Source: Halomicrococcus gelatinilyticus
Lineage (GTDB): Archaea > Halobacteriota > Halobacteria > Halobacteriales > Haladaptataceae
Direction: 5' to 3'
Assembly: GCA_024227995.1 (NCBI GenBank)
Contig: CP100465.1
Coordinates: 2,418,001 to 2,482,000, forward strand
DNA length: 64,000 nucleotides
In this document: positions 35,202-43,140 of the stretch, piece by piece
How positions within the stretch are numbered: the stretch's first letter is position 1
Layout: each line of letters opens with the position of its first letter
The notes under the pieces: model-generated
What the model saw: the letters and a program-made list of their open reading frames with translations, nothing else
What the model was told of the DNA's origin: nothing
Database searches by the model: none
Program-made: the position numbers and the translations under genes

Positions 35202-35957
35202 TCAGAGCGACACGTCGTCGACCGGCAGCGTCGCCGCCTCCGGGGCGTCGCCGCCCGGTTCGACGACGGCCGCGTCGCCGACTGCCTCGTCGTCGGGCAG
35301 GAGCACCGCCGCTCCCGCCAGTAGCGGCGCGAGGACGCCGGCGGCGACGGCGCGCGGGTCCGCGAGCGGTGCGCGCACCGCCACCTCGTCGCCGACGGTG
35401 AGGTTCCAATCCGTTGCGGCGGACTCCGCGGCGGCGAGCAGGTCGGCGTGGGCGTGGTCGGCGTCGCCGGTCGTCACCGCCGGGGCGTCGGGCGACACCG
35501 GCGTCGGGGGGAACGATGGGTTCTCGCTCCAGACGCTCTCGCCGAACCAGGCGACCGCCGGGTCGTCGGACTCGGCGTCGAAGGCGACGCGCTGGCTCCC
35601 CGGCGGGAGGTCGTACGCGTCCATCTCGTCGCCGGGCGCGACCAGCACCCGGGCGGCGACGTCGAGTGGCGGGGCGAACCGGACGCGCGCCCCGAGCAGT
35701 GCAGCGCCGAAGAGAACGAGAAGTGGCTCGGGCGCGCGCGAGGGAACGACGGCGACGGTCGCTCCCGCGAGCGGTTCGTCCCGCTCCGTGACCTCGTCGG
35801 TAGAGCGGACGCCGAGCCGACGGAGGTAGTTCCCCGTCTTCCAGGTCGTGGTGCAGAAGCGGCGGTAGTCGTACTCCCGGGGCGTGTTCCCCGGAACGCG
35901 GACCGCCGGGTCGTCGGACCGGCGTTCGCGCGAAACAAGGTCGCCGAGGGTGTCCAT
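35202..35957 (-). CDS. truncated AMP-binding (acetyl-CoA synthetase-like) protein
   Basis: A 251-residue protein resembling only the N-terminal part of an ANL-family synthetase. REYDYRRFCTTTWKTGNYLR is the typical helix after the first strand, and TVAVVPSRAPEPLLVLFGAA with GARVRFAPP follow as in AMP-binding enzymes. The phosphate loop (SSGTTGKPKG type), the GGTE motif and the whole C-terminal domain are absent, so it should not make acyl-adenylate. It points towards the full synthetase gene, 90 nt away. It may be a regulatory or decayed paralogue. Confidence 0.72.
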   Translation of the reverse strand: MDTLGDLVSRERRSDDPAVRVPGNTPREYDYRRFCTTTWKTGNYLRRLGVRSTDEVTERDEPLAGATVAVVPSRAPEPLLVLFGAALLGARVRFAPPLDVAARVLVAPGDEMDAYDLPPGSQRVAFDAESDDPAVAWFGESVWSENPSFPPTPVSPDAPAVTTGDADHAHADLLAAAESAATDWNLTVGDEVAVRAPLADPRAVAAGVLAPLLAGAAVLLPDDEAVGDAAVVEPGGDAPEAATLPVDDVSL

Positions 35958-36009
35958 GTGGGCGCTCCGCTCGGGGTGGAGAAAAACGCGGCGGTATCCA
36001 GGACTGCAG

Positions 36010-36288
36010 TCAGATCTTCTGTTCGGCGTCGTCGGCGAGTTCCTTCATGCGCTTGCCGATGCGGCCGGCCTCGCTGAACTCGTCTTCGCTCATGACGGTC
36101 GCGAGCGAGTTGCCGAGCACGAACACGGCGTGTTTGTGTTCGCTCTTCGACTTGTGGACGTGCGACGGGTCCACGTCGAGCTGGTCGTACGTGTCGAACG
36201 TTCCCTCGGGGACGTCCTCGGACTCCCGGAAGTACTCCATGATGGCGACCATCTGTTCGTGAAGTTCCAGAAGCTCGTCTTTGTGCAT
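36010..36288 (-). CDS. UPF0058 family protein
   Basis: A 92-residue archaeal protein. MHKDELLELHEQMVAIMEYF at the start and SHVHKSKSEHKHAVFVLGNS in the middle match the UPF0058 family, a small helical protein of unknown function found across archaea. Histidine-rich KSEHKHAVF could bind metal, but that is inference. It is transcribed alone. Confidence 0.85.
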   Translation of the reverse strand: MHKDELLELHEQMVAIMEYFRESEDVPEGTFDTYDQLDVDPSHVHKSKSEHKHAVFVLGNSLATVMSEDEFSEAGRIGKRMKELADDAEQKI

Positions 36289-36356
36289 ACGCGCGGATTG
36301 GGAACTCGGCGGTTTAAGCGTTTCCCAGAACTGTCGCGTATCGGAACGAAAGCGGT

Positions 36357-36575
36357 CTAGAAGACGTACTCGTCCTCGTGACCCATCATTCCCTCGTCTT
36401 CGAGGCCGGCGTCGCGCTCGTCGTCCTCCATGGGGCCGCTCGTCTTGTAGGCCTTGAGGCCGGTCGCGAGAAGGTCTTCGATGGCCTCTTCGCGGTTGAC
36501 GAACTCGCCCTGTTCAACCATCTGGGCAATCTGCATCTCGAGGTGCTCCGGGACGGTGATCTCTACCTTCGGCAT
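36357..36575 (-). CDS. ribbon-helix-helix (CopG-like) regulator
   Basis: A 72-residue protein. The beta strand MPKVEITVPEHLEMQIAQMV and helix EFVNREEAIEDLLATGLKAY give the ribbon-helix-helix pattern of a dimeric DNA-binding protein. The C-terminal 25 residues are acidic (EDDERDAGLEDEG). Its target is unknown; with no neighbour in the operon, autoregulation is plausible. Confidence 0.78.
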   Translation of the reverse strand: MPKVEITVPEHLEMQIAQMVEQGEFVNREEAIEDLLATGLKAYKTSGPMEDDERDAGLEDEGMMGHEDEYVF

Positions 36576-36756
36576 TGGAACAATTGTGGGCTTCGGGAGG
36601 GGTGTTCTTAAGTCTGACGGGTAGATAGCATCACGCTCGCAAAACGAATGTTTGAAATTCCGGAATAGAAGTTCCTCTGCACGGCAAGAACGTTACAGTT
36701 CGGAGAACGCTGTCCGCTCCCGTCGCAGATAAAGGTGGAAGATGTCGATGCCGTCG

Positions 36757-37044
36757 CTACCGGTTGAGCATCTGGTCGAGCGACTTGACGATGCTGCTGG
36801 CGCCGATTGACTCCAGTCGTTCCTCCATCCGCTTCTGGTTGAAGTAGCTGGCGAACGCGAGGATGGTCGGCGGCCAGAGGCCGACGAACAGTCCGCGCTC
36901 CTTGTCCCCCCGGACGAAGAACTGGTGCCACGCGAGCAGCACGGACATCGCCGACGCGATGATCGCCACGTCGCGCGTGGACTCCTCCGCCGCTTCCATC
37001 GTCGTACTCTCCGGTCTGGTCGGTGTTTGCTCTGCCTCGGACAT
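36757..37044 (-). CDS. small membrane protein, function unknown
   Basis: A 95-residue protein with an acidic N-terminal 25 residues, a hydrophobic segment (DVAIIASAMSVLLAWHQFFV), a basic turn (RGDKERG), a second hydrophobic segment (LFVGLWPPTILAFASYF) and a short C-terminal helix (SIVKSLDQML). No family is recognised. ATG 37044 is taken rather than GTG 37050. The 181 nt downstream, up to the ribbon-helix-helix gene, hold no visible gene. Confidence 0.62.
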   Translation of the reverse strand: MSEAEQTPTRPESTTMEAAEESTRDVAIIASAMSVLLAWHQFFVRGDKERGLFVGLWPPTILAFASYFNQKRMEERLESIGASSIVKSLDQMLNR

Positions 37045-37259
37045 GCACACACCGATTGCGCGAGGGCGTCCTTTGTTATTCAGTCGCTACCCCGGGGAAG
37101 GGTCACGGTACGTGTGGTTGTCGCGATTACTGACGCATAAGGAGCCGTTTACGCGGCGGCTCGCAAGACGACGACGTCGCCGGCGTGGCGCGTTCTCGGC
37201 GGAACGGGTCGCCGAACCGTGTCGTCAGACATACGTGCGCGCCGTCCCACGTGTCCGCC

Positions 37260-37856
37260 ATGAGCGTCACGGACGTCACCGACCTCCACGAGGAGTTCGA
37301 CGGCGAACGGCTCCCGCCGGGACAGCGCGAGACGAGCAAGTTCCCCGTCCTCTCGAAGGGGGACACGCCGGAGTGGGACCCCGAGACGTGGGAGTTCACC
37401 GTGACCGGCGCGGTCGAGACCGACCTCGCGTTCTCCTGGGACGAGTTCACCGACCTGCCCGCCGAGCGCCAGCGCCAGGACTTCCACTGCGTGACCGGCT
37501 GGAGCAAGTTCGACTGCGAGTTCACCGGCGTCTCGTTCCGCGAACTCGCCGAGCGCGCCGGCGTACGCGACGACGCCGTCCACGTCATGTTCTCGGCACT
37601 CGACGGGTACACGACGAACCTGCCGCTGACGGACTGCATGCGCGAGGAGGTGCTGTTCGCGTGGGAGTACGACGGCGAGCCGATCCCGCGCGAACACGGC
37701 GGCCCGCTGCGGGTGGTCACGCCGCACAAGTACGCCTACAAGGGGGCGAAGTGGGTCGACGGCGTCGAGTTCCTCACCGAGCCCGAGCGGGGGTACTGGG
37801 AGCGACGGGGCTACTCCAACACCGCGAATCCGTGGAACGAGGAGCGATATAGTTAG
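37260..37856 (+). CDS. sulfite oxidase-like (YedY-type) molybdopterin oxidoreductase domain
   Basis: A 198-residue protein consisting of the oxidoreductase molybdopterin-binding fold. The presumed molybdenum ligand is Cys77 in FHCVTGWSKFDCEFTGV. LPLTDCMREEVLFAWEYDGE and EHGGPLRVVTPHKYAYKGAKW match the cofactor-binding part of the family. No Tat or Sec signal is present, unlike MsrP/YedY, so it is probably cytoplasmic; the substrate is unknown. It lies 33 nt upstream of the isochorismate synthase gene and could share its transcript. Confidence 0.85.
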   Translation: MSVTDVTDLHEEFDGERLPPGQRETSKFPVLSKGDTPEWDPETWEFTVTGAVETDLAFSWDEFTDLPAERQRQDFHCVTGWSKFDCEFTGVSFRELAERAGVRDDAVHVMFSALDGYTTNLPLTDCMREEVLFAWEYDGEPIPREHGGPLRVVTPHKYAYKGAKWVDGVEFLTEPERGYWERRGYSNTANPWNEERYS

Positions 37857-37889
37857 GCTGAAGGGTCGCCACCCCCGAGTTGAACTGAA

Positions 37890-39215
37890 ATGCCACCGCA
37901 CCGCGACGGCCAGGTGTCGGCAGGGGTCAGGCTCGTGACGCGGTCCTGTCGGGTCCCGGACGTCTCGTTCCGCTCGTTTCTCGCCGGACGCGCCGCACCG
38001 CGCGTCCACTGGGCCGCGCCGGACGGGTTCGAGGTCGCCGCCACCGGGGCGGCGGCGCGCGTGACCGCGGACGGTCCCGGCCGCTTCGAGACGGTTCGCG
38101 AGGACTCGTCGGCGCTGTTCGACGCGATGGCTCCCGACGACGACGCCCCCGACGCCACGCGCCCGAGACTGTTCGGCGGGTTCGCGTTCGGAGACGACCA
38201 CGACCCCGCACCGCCGTGGACGGGCTTCGCCGCCGCGGAGTTCGTCCTCCCGCGCGTCCAGTTGACCCGGACCGACAGCGACACGTGGCTCACCGTCGCT
38301 GCGGACGACGCGAACGCCGCCGCCGACCTGCTCGTGACGACCCGTGACGACCTCGCCGACATGCCCGAGATGCGACCGAGGGGCGACCCGCCCGGGGTCG
38401 AGACGACCCGTCACACCACCGCCCGCGAGGAGTGGTGTGAGCAGGTCGACCGGGTCGTCGACCGCATCCGCGAGGGCGAACTCCGGAAGGTCGTCCTCGC
38501 CACCGCGCTCGGGGTCGACCTCGCGAGTCCGGTGTCCGTCCCCGACGTGCTCGAACGGCTCCGGTCGTCGTACCCCGACTGCTATCGGTTCCTCGTCGAA
38601 CCGGGCGACGACGGCGGCTTCTTCGGCGCGCCCCCCGAGCGCCTCGTCTCGCTGCGCGGCCGCACCGTCGAGACCGAGGCGCTCGCGGGGTCGGTCGGCC
38701 GCGGCGACACGCCCGAGGAGGACGACGAACTCGCAGCGGAGCTGACGGACAGCGAGAAGGTTCGCGAGGAGCACGCCCTCGTCGCCGAGACCATCCGCGA
38801 CCGCCTCGCCCCGCTCGCGGAGTCGGTGACGGTCGCCGACCGCCGCCTGCGCCGCCTCTCGACCATCCAGCACCTGCAGACGCCCATCTCGGCGGAACTT
38901 GCCGGGGACGGCCACGTCCTCGACGTCGTCGAGGCGCTCCACCCGACGCCGGCGGTGGGCGGCCTCCCGCTGGGCGAGGCGCTGCGGACCATCCGCGAGA
39001 CGGAGACGTTCGACCGCGGCTGGTACGCCTCGCCCGTCGGCTGGTTCGACGCCGACGGCGACGGCGAGTTCGCCGTCGCCATCCGCTCCGGCGTCGCTGC
39101 CGACGAGCGGGCGACCCTGTTCGCCGGCAACGGCATCGTCGCCGACAGCGACCCGACCGCCGAGTGGGAGGAAGTGCAGCTGAAGTACCTGCCGATACTG
39201 GACGAGCTCGAATGA
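37890..39215 (+). CDS. menF: isochorismate synthase
   Basis: A 441-residue chorismate-binding enzyme converting chorismate to isochorismate, the entry step to menaquinone. The C-terminal half has the family catalytic pattern: RIREGELRKVVLATALGV, FLVEPGDDGGFFGAPPERLV, TEALAGSVGRGDTPEEDDEL, the Lys/Glu region SEKVREEHALVAETI and the closing HPTPAVGGLPLGEALRTI with FAVAIRSG. It overlaps menD by 4 nt (ATGA), as expected for consecutive pathway steps. Confidence 0.92.
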   Translation: MPPHRDGQVSAGVRLVTRSCRVPDVSFRSFLAGRAAPRVHWAAPDGFEVAATGAAARVTADGPGRFETVREDSSALFDAMAPDDDAPDATRPRLFGGFAFGDDHDPAPPWTGFAAAEFVLPRVQLTRTDSDTWLTVAADDANAAADLLVTTRDDLADMPEMRPRGDPPGVETTRHTTAREEWCEQVDRVVDRIREGELRKVVLATALGVDLASPVSVPDVLERLRSSYPDCYRFLVEPGDDGGFFGAPPERLVSLRGRTVETEALAGSVGRGDTPEEDDELAAELTDSEKVREEHALVAETIRDRLAPLAESVTVADRRLRRLSTIQHLQTPISAELAGDGHVLDVVEALHPTPAVGGLPLGEALRTIRETETFDRGWYASPVGWFDADGDGEFAVAIRSGVAADERATLFAGNGIVADSDPTAEWEEVQLKYLPILDELE

Positions 39216-41002
39216 CGGCCCCGAACCGGAACGCGCTGTGGGCGCGAACGCTGGTCGAGGAACTCGTCGCGAGCGGCGTCGACGCGGTGTGTCTCGCGCC
39301 GGGCAGTCGGTCGACGCCGCTGACCGTGGCGTTCGCCGAGCACGACGAGGTCGAGGTGTTCTCGCACCTCGACGAACGTTCGGCCGCCTTCTTCGCGCTC
39401 GGTCGCGCCCGGCGCACCGGGACGCCGACGCCCGTCGTCTGCACCTCCGGCACCGCCGCGGCGAACTTCCACCCCGCGGTCGTCGAGGCCAGCCAGGCCC
39501 GGGTTCCGATGGTCGTGCTCACGGCCGACCGGCCGCCGGAACTGCGCGACAGCGGCGCGAACCAGACCGTCGACCAGGAGAAGCTGTACGGGGACAGCGT
39601 CCGCTGGTACGCCGATGTGGCGGAACCGGAAGCCGACGCGCGCAAGCTCCGCTCGCTGCGGACGACCGCCGCGCGCGCCGTCGCGGAGGCGACCGGGACG
39701 CCGGCCGGCCCCGTCCACCTCAACCTCCCGTTCCGCAAGCCGCTGGAACCGGTCGAGGTGCCGGACGACGTGCCAGCCGACTTCGCCGAACGCAACCCGC
39801 TCGCCGGGGAAGGGCGCGACGGGCCGTTCGTCTCCGTGGCGCAGGGCGCTCCCGCCCTCGACGCGGACGACCTGGAATCCGTGGCGGCGGCCGTCGCGGC
39901 CGCCGACCGCGGCCTGCTCGTCGCCGGCCCGTCGGACGTCCCCCCGCCCGCACCGTCACGCGACGCGCTCGCCGCGCTTTCGGAGGCGACCGGCTTCCCC
40001 GTGCTGGCGGATCCGCTGTCCGGCCACCGGTTCGGCCACGAGGAGGGCGTCGTCGGGGGCTACGACGCCTACCTCGTCCCCGGGGTGACCGACGACTGGC
40101 CCGACCCCGACGTCGTCGTCCGGTTCGGCGCGTCGCCGACCTCGAAGACGCTCCGGCAGTACCTCGAACGGACCGACGCCCGGCAGTTCCTCGTCGACCC
40201 GGCGGGCGGGTGGCGCGAGGCGACGTTCACCGCGACCGACCTCGTCGTCGCCGACCCGACCCGGTTCGCACGCGGCGTCGCCGACGCCGTCGACCGGGAC
40301 GCTGGGGCCTGGGCGGACGCCAGCGGGGCAGACGCCCGCACAGACTGGCGAGCGCGCTTCGAGCGTGCGGAGGCGGCGTACTGGGACCTCGTGGACGACG
40401 TCGGGGAGTACTTCGAGGGAGCCGTCGTCGGCGCGGTCGCCGACCTGCTGCCCGACCCGGCGACGCTGTTCGTCTCCAACAGCATGCCCGTCCGGGACCT
40501 CGACCGGTTCGCCCGCCCGCGGGCGGCGGACGTGACCGCGCTGGGCAACCGGGGCGCGAGCGGCATCGACGGCATCACCAGCAGCGCGCTGGGCGCGGGC
40601 AGCGCCACCGACGACCCGCTCGTGCTCGTCACGGGCGACCTGGCGTACTACCACGACATGAACGGCCTGCTCGCGCTCGCGCGCTGCGGCGTCGACGCGA
40701 CCGTCGTCGAGATCAACAACGACGGCGGCGGCATCTTCCACATGCTCCCCATCGAGGCGTTCGACCCGCCGTTCACCGAGCAGTTCCGGACGCCCCACGG
40801 TCTGGACTTCGAACCGACGGACGACCTCTACGACCTCTCCTTCGACCGCGTGGAGTCGCTGCCGGCGCTCCGGGAGGCGGTCGAGGCGTCGGTCGAATCG
40901 TCGGGAACGCAGGTCGTCGAGGTGGTCACCGACGCCGAGGCCAGCCACCGGACGCGGGAGCGACTGCAGGAGCGCGCCGTCGAACGCGTCGCTGGCGACT
41001 GA
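39212..41002 (+). CDS. menD: SEPHCHC synthase MenD (ThDP-dependent)
   Basis: A 596-residue thiamine-diphosphate enzyme that joins 2-oxoglutarate to isochorismate in menaquinone synthesis. APGSRSTPLTVAFAEHDEVE and HLDERSAAFFALGRA at the N-terminus and CTSGTAAANFHPAVVEAS are MenD hallmarks. The C-terminal ThDP domain includes FVSNSMPVRDLDRFARP, GNRGASGIDGITSSALGA and NNDGGGIFHMLPIEAFDPPF. Downstream menaquinone genes (menB, menC, menE, menA) are not in the window. The next gene converges from the other strand. Confidence 0.94.
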   Translation: MTAPNRNALWARTLVEELVASGVDAVCLAPGSRSTPLTVAFAEHDEVEVFSHLDERSAAFFALGRARRTGTPTPVVCTSGTAAANFHPAVVEASQARVPMVVLTADRPPELRDSGANQTVDQEKLYGDSVRWYADVAEPEADARKLRSLRTTAARAVAEATGTPAGPVHLNLPFRKPLEPVEVPDDVPADFAERNPLAGEGRDGPFVSVAQGAPALDADDLESVAAAVAAADRGLLVAGPSDVPPPAPSRDALAALSEATGFPVLADPLSGHRFGHEEGVVGGYDAYLVPGVTDDWPDPDVVVRFGASPTSKTLRQYLERTDARQFLVDPAGGWREATFTATDLVVADPTRFARGVADAVDRDAGAWADASGADARTDWRARFERAEAAYWDLVDDVGEYFEGAVVGAVADLLPDPATLFVSNSMPVRDLDRFARPRAADVTALGNRGASGIDGITSSALGAGSATDDPLVLVTGDLAYYHDMNGLLALARCGVDATVVEINNDGGGIFHMLPIEAFDPPFTEQFRTPHGLDFEPTDDLYDLSFDRVESLPALREAVEASVESSGTQVVEVVTDAEASHRTRERLQERAVERVAGD

Positions 41003-41061
41003 TCTGCAGAAACGGCTTTTGAACCGCTCTACTGGTGAGGAAGCCCAGCCGTCGTGGCTGC

Positions 41062-41076
41062 ATACGCGGCGCGTAT
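41062..41076. repeat. perfect 15-bp palindrome in a convergent gap
   Basis: ATACGCG and CGCGTAT flank a single G, giving 7-bp perfect arms. The site lies 3 bp beyond the uspA stop codon and 59 bp beyond menD, so it is downstream of both genes. It has no T-run and looks more like a protein site than a terminator. Confidence 0.6.
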
Positions 41077-41079
41077 CGG

Positions 41080-41511
41080 TCACCGGACCACGGTCACCGT
41101 CACCGGTGCTTCGCTAACGACCTTCGTTGCTACTGTCCCGAGAAGGCGTGCGACCAGGCCGTCGTTCTCGCCCCCGTGGCCACCCATGACGACGTGGTCC
41201 ACGTCGGTTTCGTCGACATACGCGACGATAACGTCGGCCGGGTCTCCGGTCTCGATTACGGTCTCGACATCCTGCCCGTATTCCGCGGCCTCCTCGTACG
41301 CCGCCTCGACCAACTCCTCGGCCCTCTCCTCGGCTTCGGTGATCCGCTCGTCTCTGCGCTCCCGAACGCCACCCTCGCTCATCCCGCTCCCGATCGGCGT
41401 GACGACGTTGAGGACCGTGACCTGGCAGTCGTAGGTCTCCAGGGCGTGGCGGAGTGCCTGGTCCGCGAGTGGCGAGCCATCGAGCGGGACGAGGACGTGT
41501 TCGGGTGCCAT
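41080..41511 (-). CDS. universal stress protein UspA family
   Basis: A 143-residue single-domain Usp protein. HVLVPLDGSPLADQALRHAL opens the fold and VDHVVMGGHGG followed by LVARLLGTVATKVV supplies the nucleotide-loop region, a G-x2-G type motif near residues 113-130. The end VTVTVV is typical. Usp proteins bind ATP or related nucleotides in stress responses. It is monocistronic and converges on menD. Confidence 0.88.
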   Translation of the reverse strand: MAPEHVLVPLDGSPLADQALRHALETYDCQVTVLNVVTPIGSGMSEGGVRERRDERITEAEERAEELVEAAYEEAAEYGQDVETVIETGDPADVIVAYVDETDVDHVVMGGHGGENDGLVARLLGTVATKVVSEAPVTVTVVR

Positions 41512-41655
41512 AGCGGAAGGTGGTAGTCCAGCCTCAAAAACACCACACCGACCTCCGAACTCTGTATTCAGCAGCCGACTTCTATCAGTCGAGGAGGGTT
41601 CGACAGAGCGGAAGAAACGGCGTTCGGACGGTGAACGACGAGGTTCAGACGGTCT

Positions 41656-43002
41656 CTAGACCAGGCTCCGGCCGTCGAACTCGTGGTCGGGGTAGTCCAT
41701 CTCCATCAGGTCGAGGATGGTCGGCGCGATGTCGAACAGGTCGACGTCGTCGCCGACGGTGACGTCGGGGTCGTCGACGAACAGGGAGGCGTTGTCGAAG
41801 CTGTGCATGCCGTTGCGCGGACCGGTGCCGAACACGTCGTCGTGACCCTTGAACCCGGCCTTCAGGTCGAAGCCGTAGTTCGGGATGGCGACGAGGTCGG
41901 GCGCGATGTCCTCGTGGTCGCCTTCGAACGCATCCTCCTTCTCGACGACGCGGGCGCAGACCTTCTTGCCGTTCGGCCCTTCGAGGTCTTCGAGCGCCTC
42001 CTTCAGTTCGGCGCGCTTCGCCTCGTACTCCTCCTCGGGGACGCTGCCGCGCGGTTCGCGCCCCTCGAGGTTGATGTAGAAGCGACCGGGGATGAGCGAG
42101 TAGGCCTCGGTGTCGTCGCTGATGTCGCCCAGCTCCTCGTGGTCGTCGTCCTCGTAGGAGAGCCACCCCTCGTCGGCGAGCCACTGGTTGAAGTGGACCT
42201 CGTAGTCGAGGCTGGTGAAGCCGTGGTCGCTGGCGACGACCATCGTCACGTCGTCGGCGAGCATCGAGCGGAGTTCGCCGAGGTAGCGGTCGACCTTGCG
42301 GTAGAAGTCGACGAACTCCTCCTTGTAGTCGCCGTCCTCCTCGTAGTGTTTGAACAGGAAGTGGTTGACCCGGTCGGTCGTCATGAAGACGCCGAAGAAG
42401 AGGTCCCAGTCGTCCTCCTGGACGTAGTGCTTGAACGCCTCGAAGCGGGCGTCGAGCGTCTCGTGGGCGTTCTCGATGAACTCTGCCTTGTCCTCGTCGT
42501 GGCCGAGTTTCGCGTCGGCGTCGATGCGGTAGTCGATGGAGTCGAGGTAGTTCTCCAGGTCCGTCGGGTGGGCGGCCTTGTCGACGCCGGGGGAGAGGAA
42601 GCCGGAGACCATCCGCTGGACGTTGCGCTGCGGCGGGAACGTGACGGGGACGTTCATCACCGTGGCCTTGCGGCCGGCGTCGGTCACGCGGTCCCAGATG
42701 CGGGTCGCCTGGACGTCGCGGCCCATCGGGACGTACGTGTCGTACGACCCGATCTCGCGGTCCTGGAAGCCGTAGACGCCGGTCTCACCGGGGTTGGCGC
42801 CCGTCGTGAGCGCCGGCCAGCAGGCCGACGACTCCGGGGGGACGATGCTGTCGATCGGGCCGGCGCTGCCCTCGTTGGCCAGTGCGGCGAGGTTCTCGAA
42901 CTCGGAGGCGTTCTCCTTCAGGAAGCTGTACGGCACACCGTCGATACCGAAGAAGGCGACTCGGGGTTCGTCGCCGCCGGTCAGCCGGTCGAACAGACCC
43001 AT
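41656..43002 (-). CDS. alkaline phosphatase superfamily (type I phosphodiesterase/nucleotide pyrophosphatase-like) protein
   Basis: A 448-residue enzyme of the alkaline phosphatase superfamily. The first metal site is FFGIDGVPYSFL, the nucleophile loop is PPESSACWPALTTGANPGET, and the second metal site is VVASDHGFTSL near residue 260, with further ligands in HFNQWLADEG and TGPRNGMHSFDNASL. No signal peptide or membrane segment is seen, so it acts inside the cell. The substrate is unknown; relatives hydrolyse phosphodiesters or sugar-nucleotides. ATG 43002 (MGLFDRLTGGDEPRVAFFG) is chosen over upstream in-frame codons. Confidence 0.85.
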   Translation of the reverse strand: MGLFDRLTGGDEPRVAFFGIDGVPYSFLKENASEFENLAALANEGSAGPIDSIVPPESSACWPALTTGANPGETGVYGFQDREIGSYDTYVPMGRDVQATRIWDRVTDAGRKATVMNVPVTFPPQRNVQRMVSGFLSPGVDKAAHPTDLENYLDSIDYRIDADAKLGHDEDKAEFIENAHETLDARFEAFKHYVQEDDWDLFFGVFMTTDRVNHFLFKHYEEDGDYKEEFVDFYRKVDRYLGELRSMLADDVTMVVASDHGFTSLDYEVHFNQWLADEGWLSYEDDDHEELGDISDDTEAYSLIPGRFYINLEGREPRGSVPEEEYEAKRAELKEALEDLEGPNGKKVCARVVEKEDAFEGDHEDIAPDLVAIPNYGFDLKAGFKGHDDVFGTGPRNGMHSFDNASLFVDDPDVTVGDDVDLFDIAPTILDLMEMDYPDHEFDGRSLV

Positions 43003-43140
43003 AGGCCGCCCTATCACGGGCGTACACAAGTACTTTCTTTTCCGCCGCAAGGCTTCACGAAGGTGGTACACGACCCGCTACGCGGGTGACGACGGTCGTC
43101 TGGCGTCATCCGCCCAGAAACATGTGGCCGACTGCCCACC

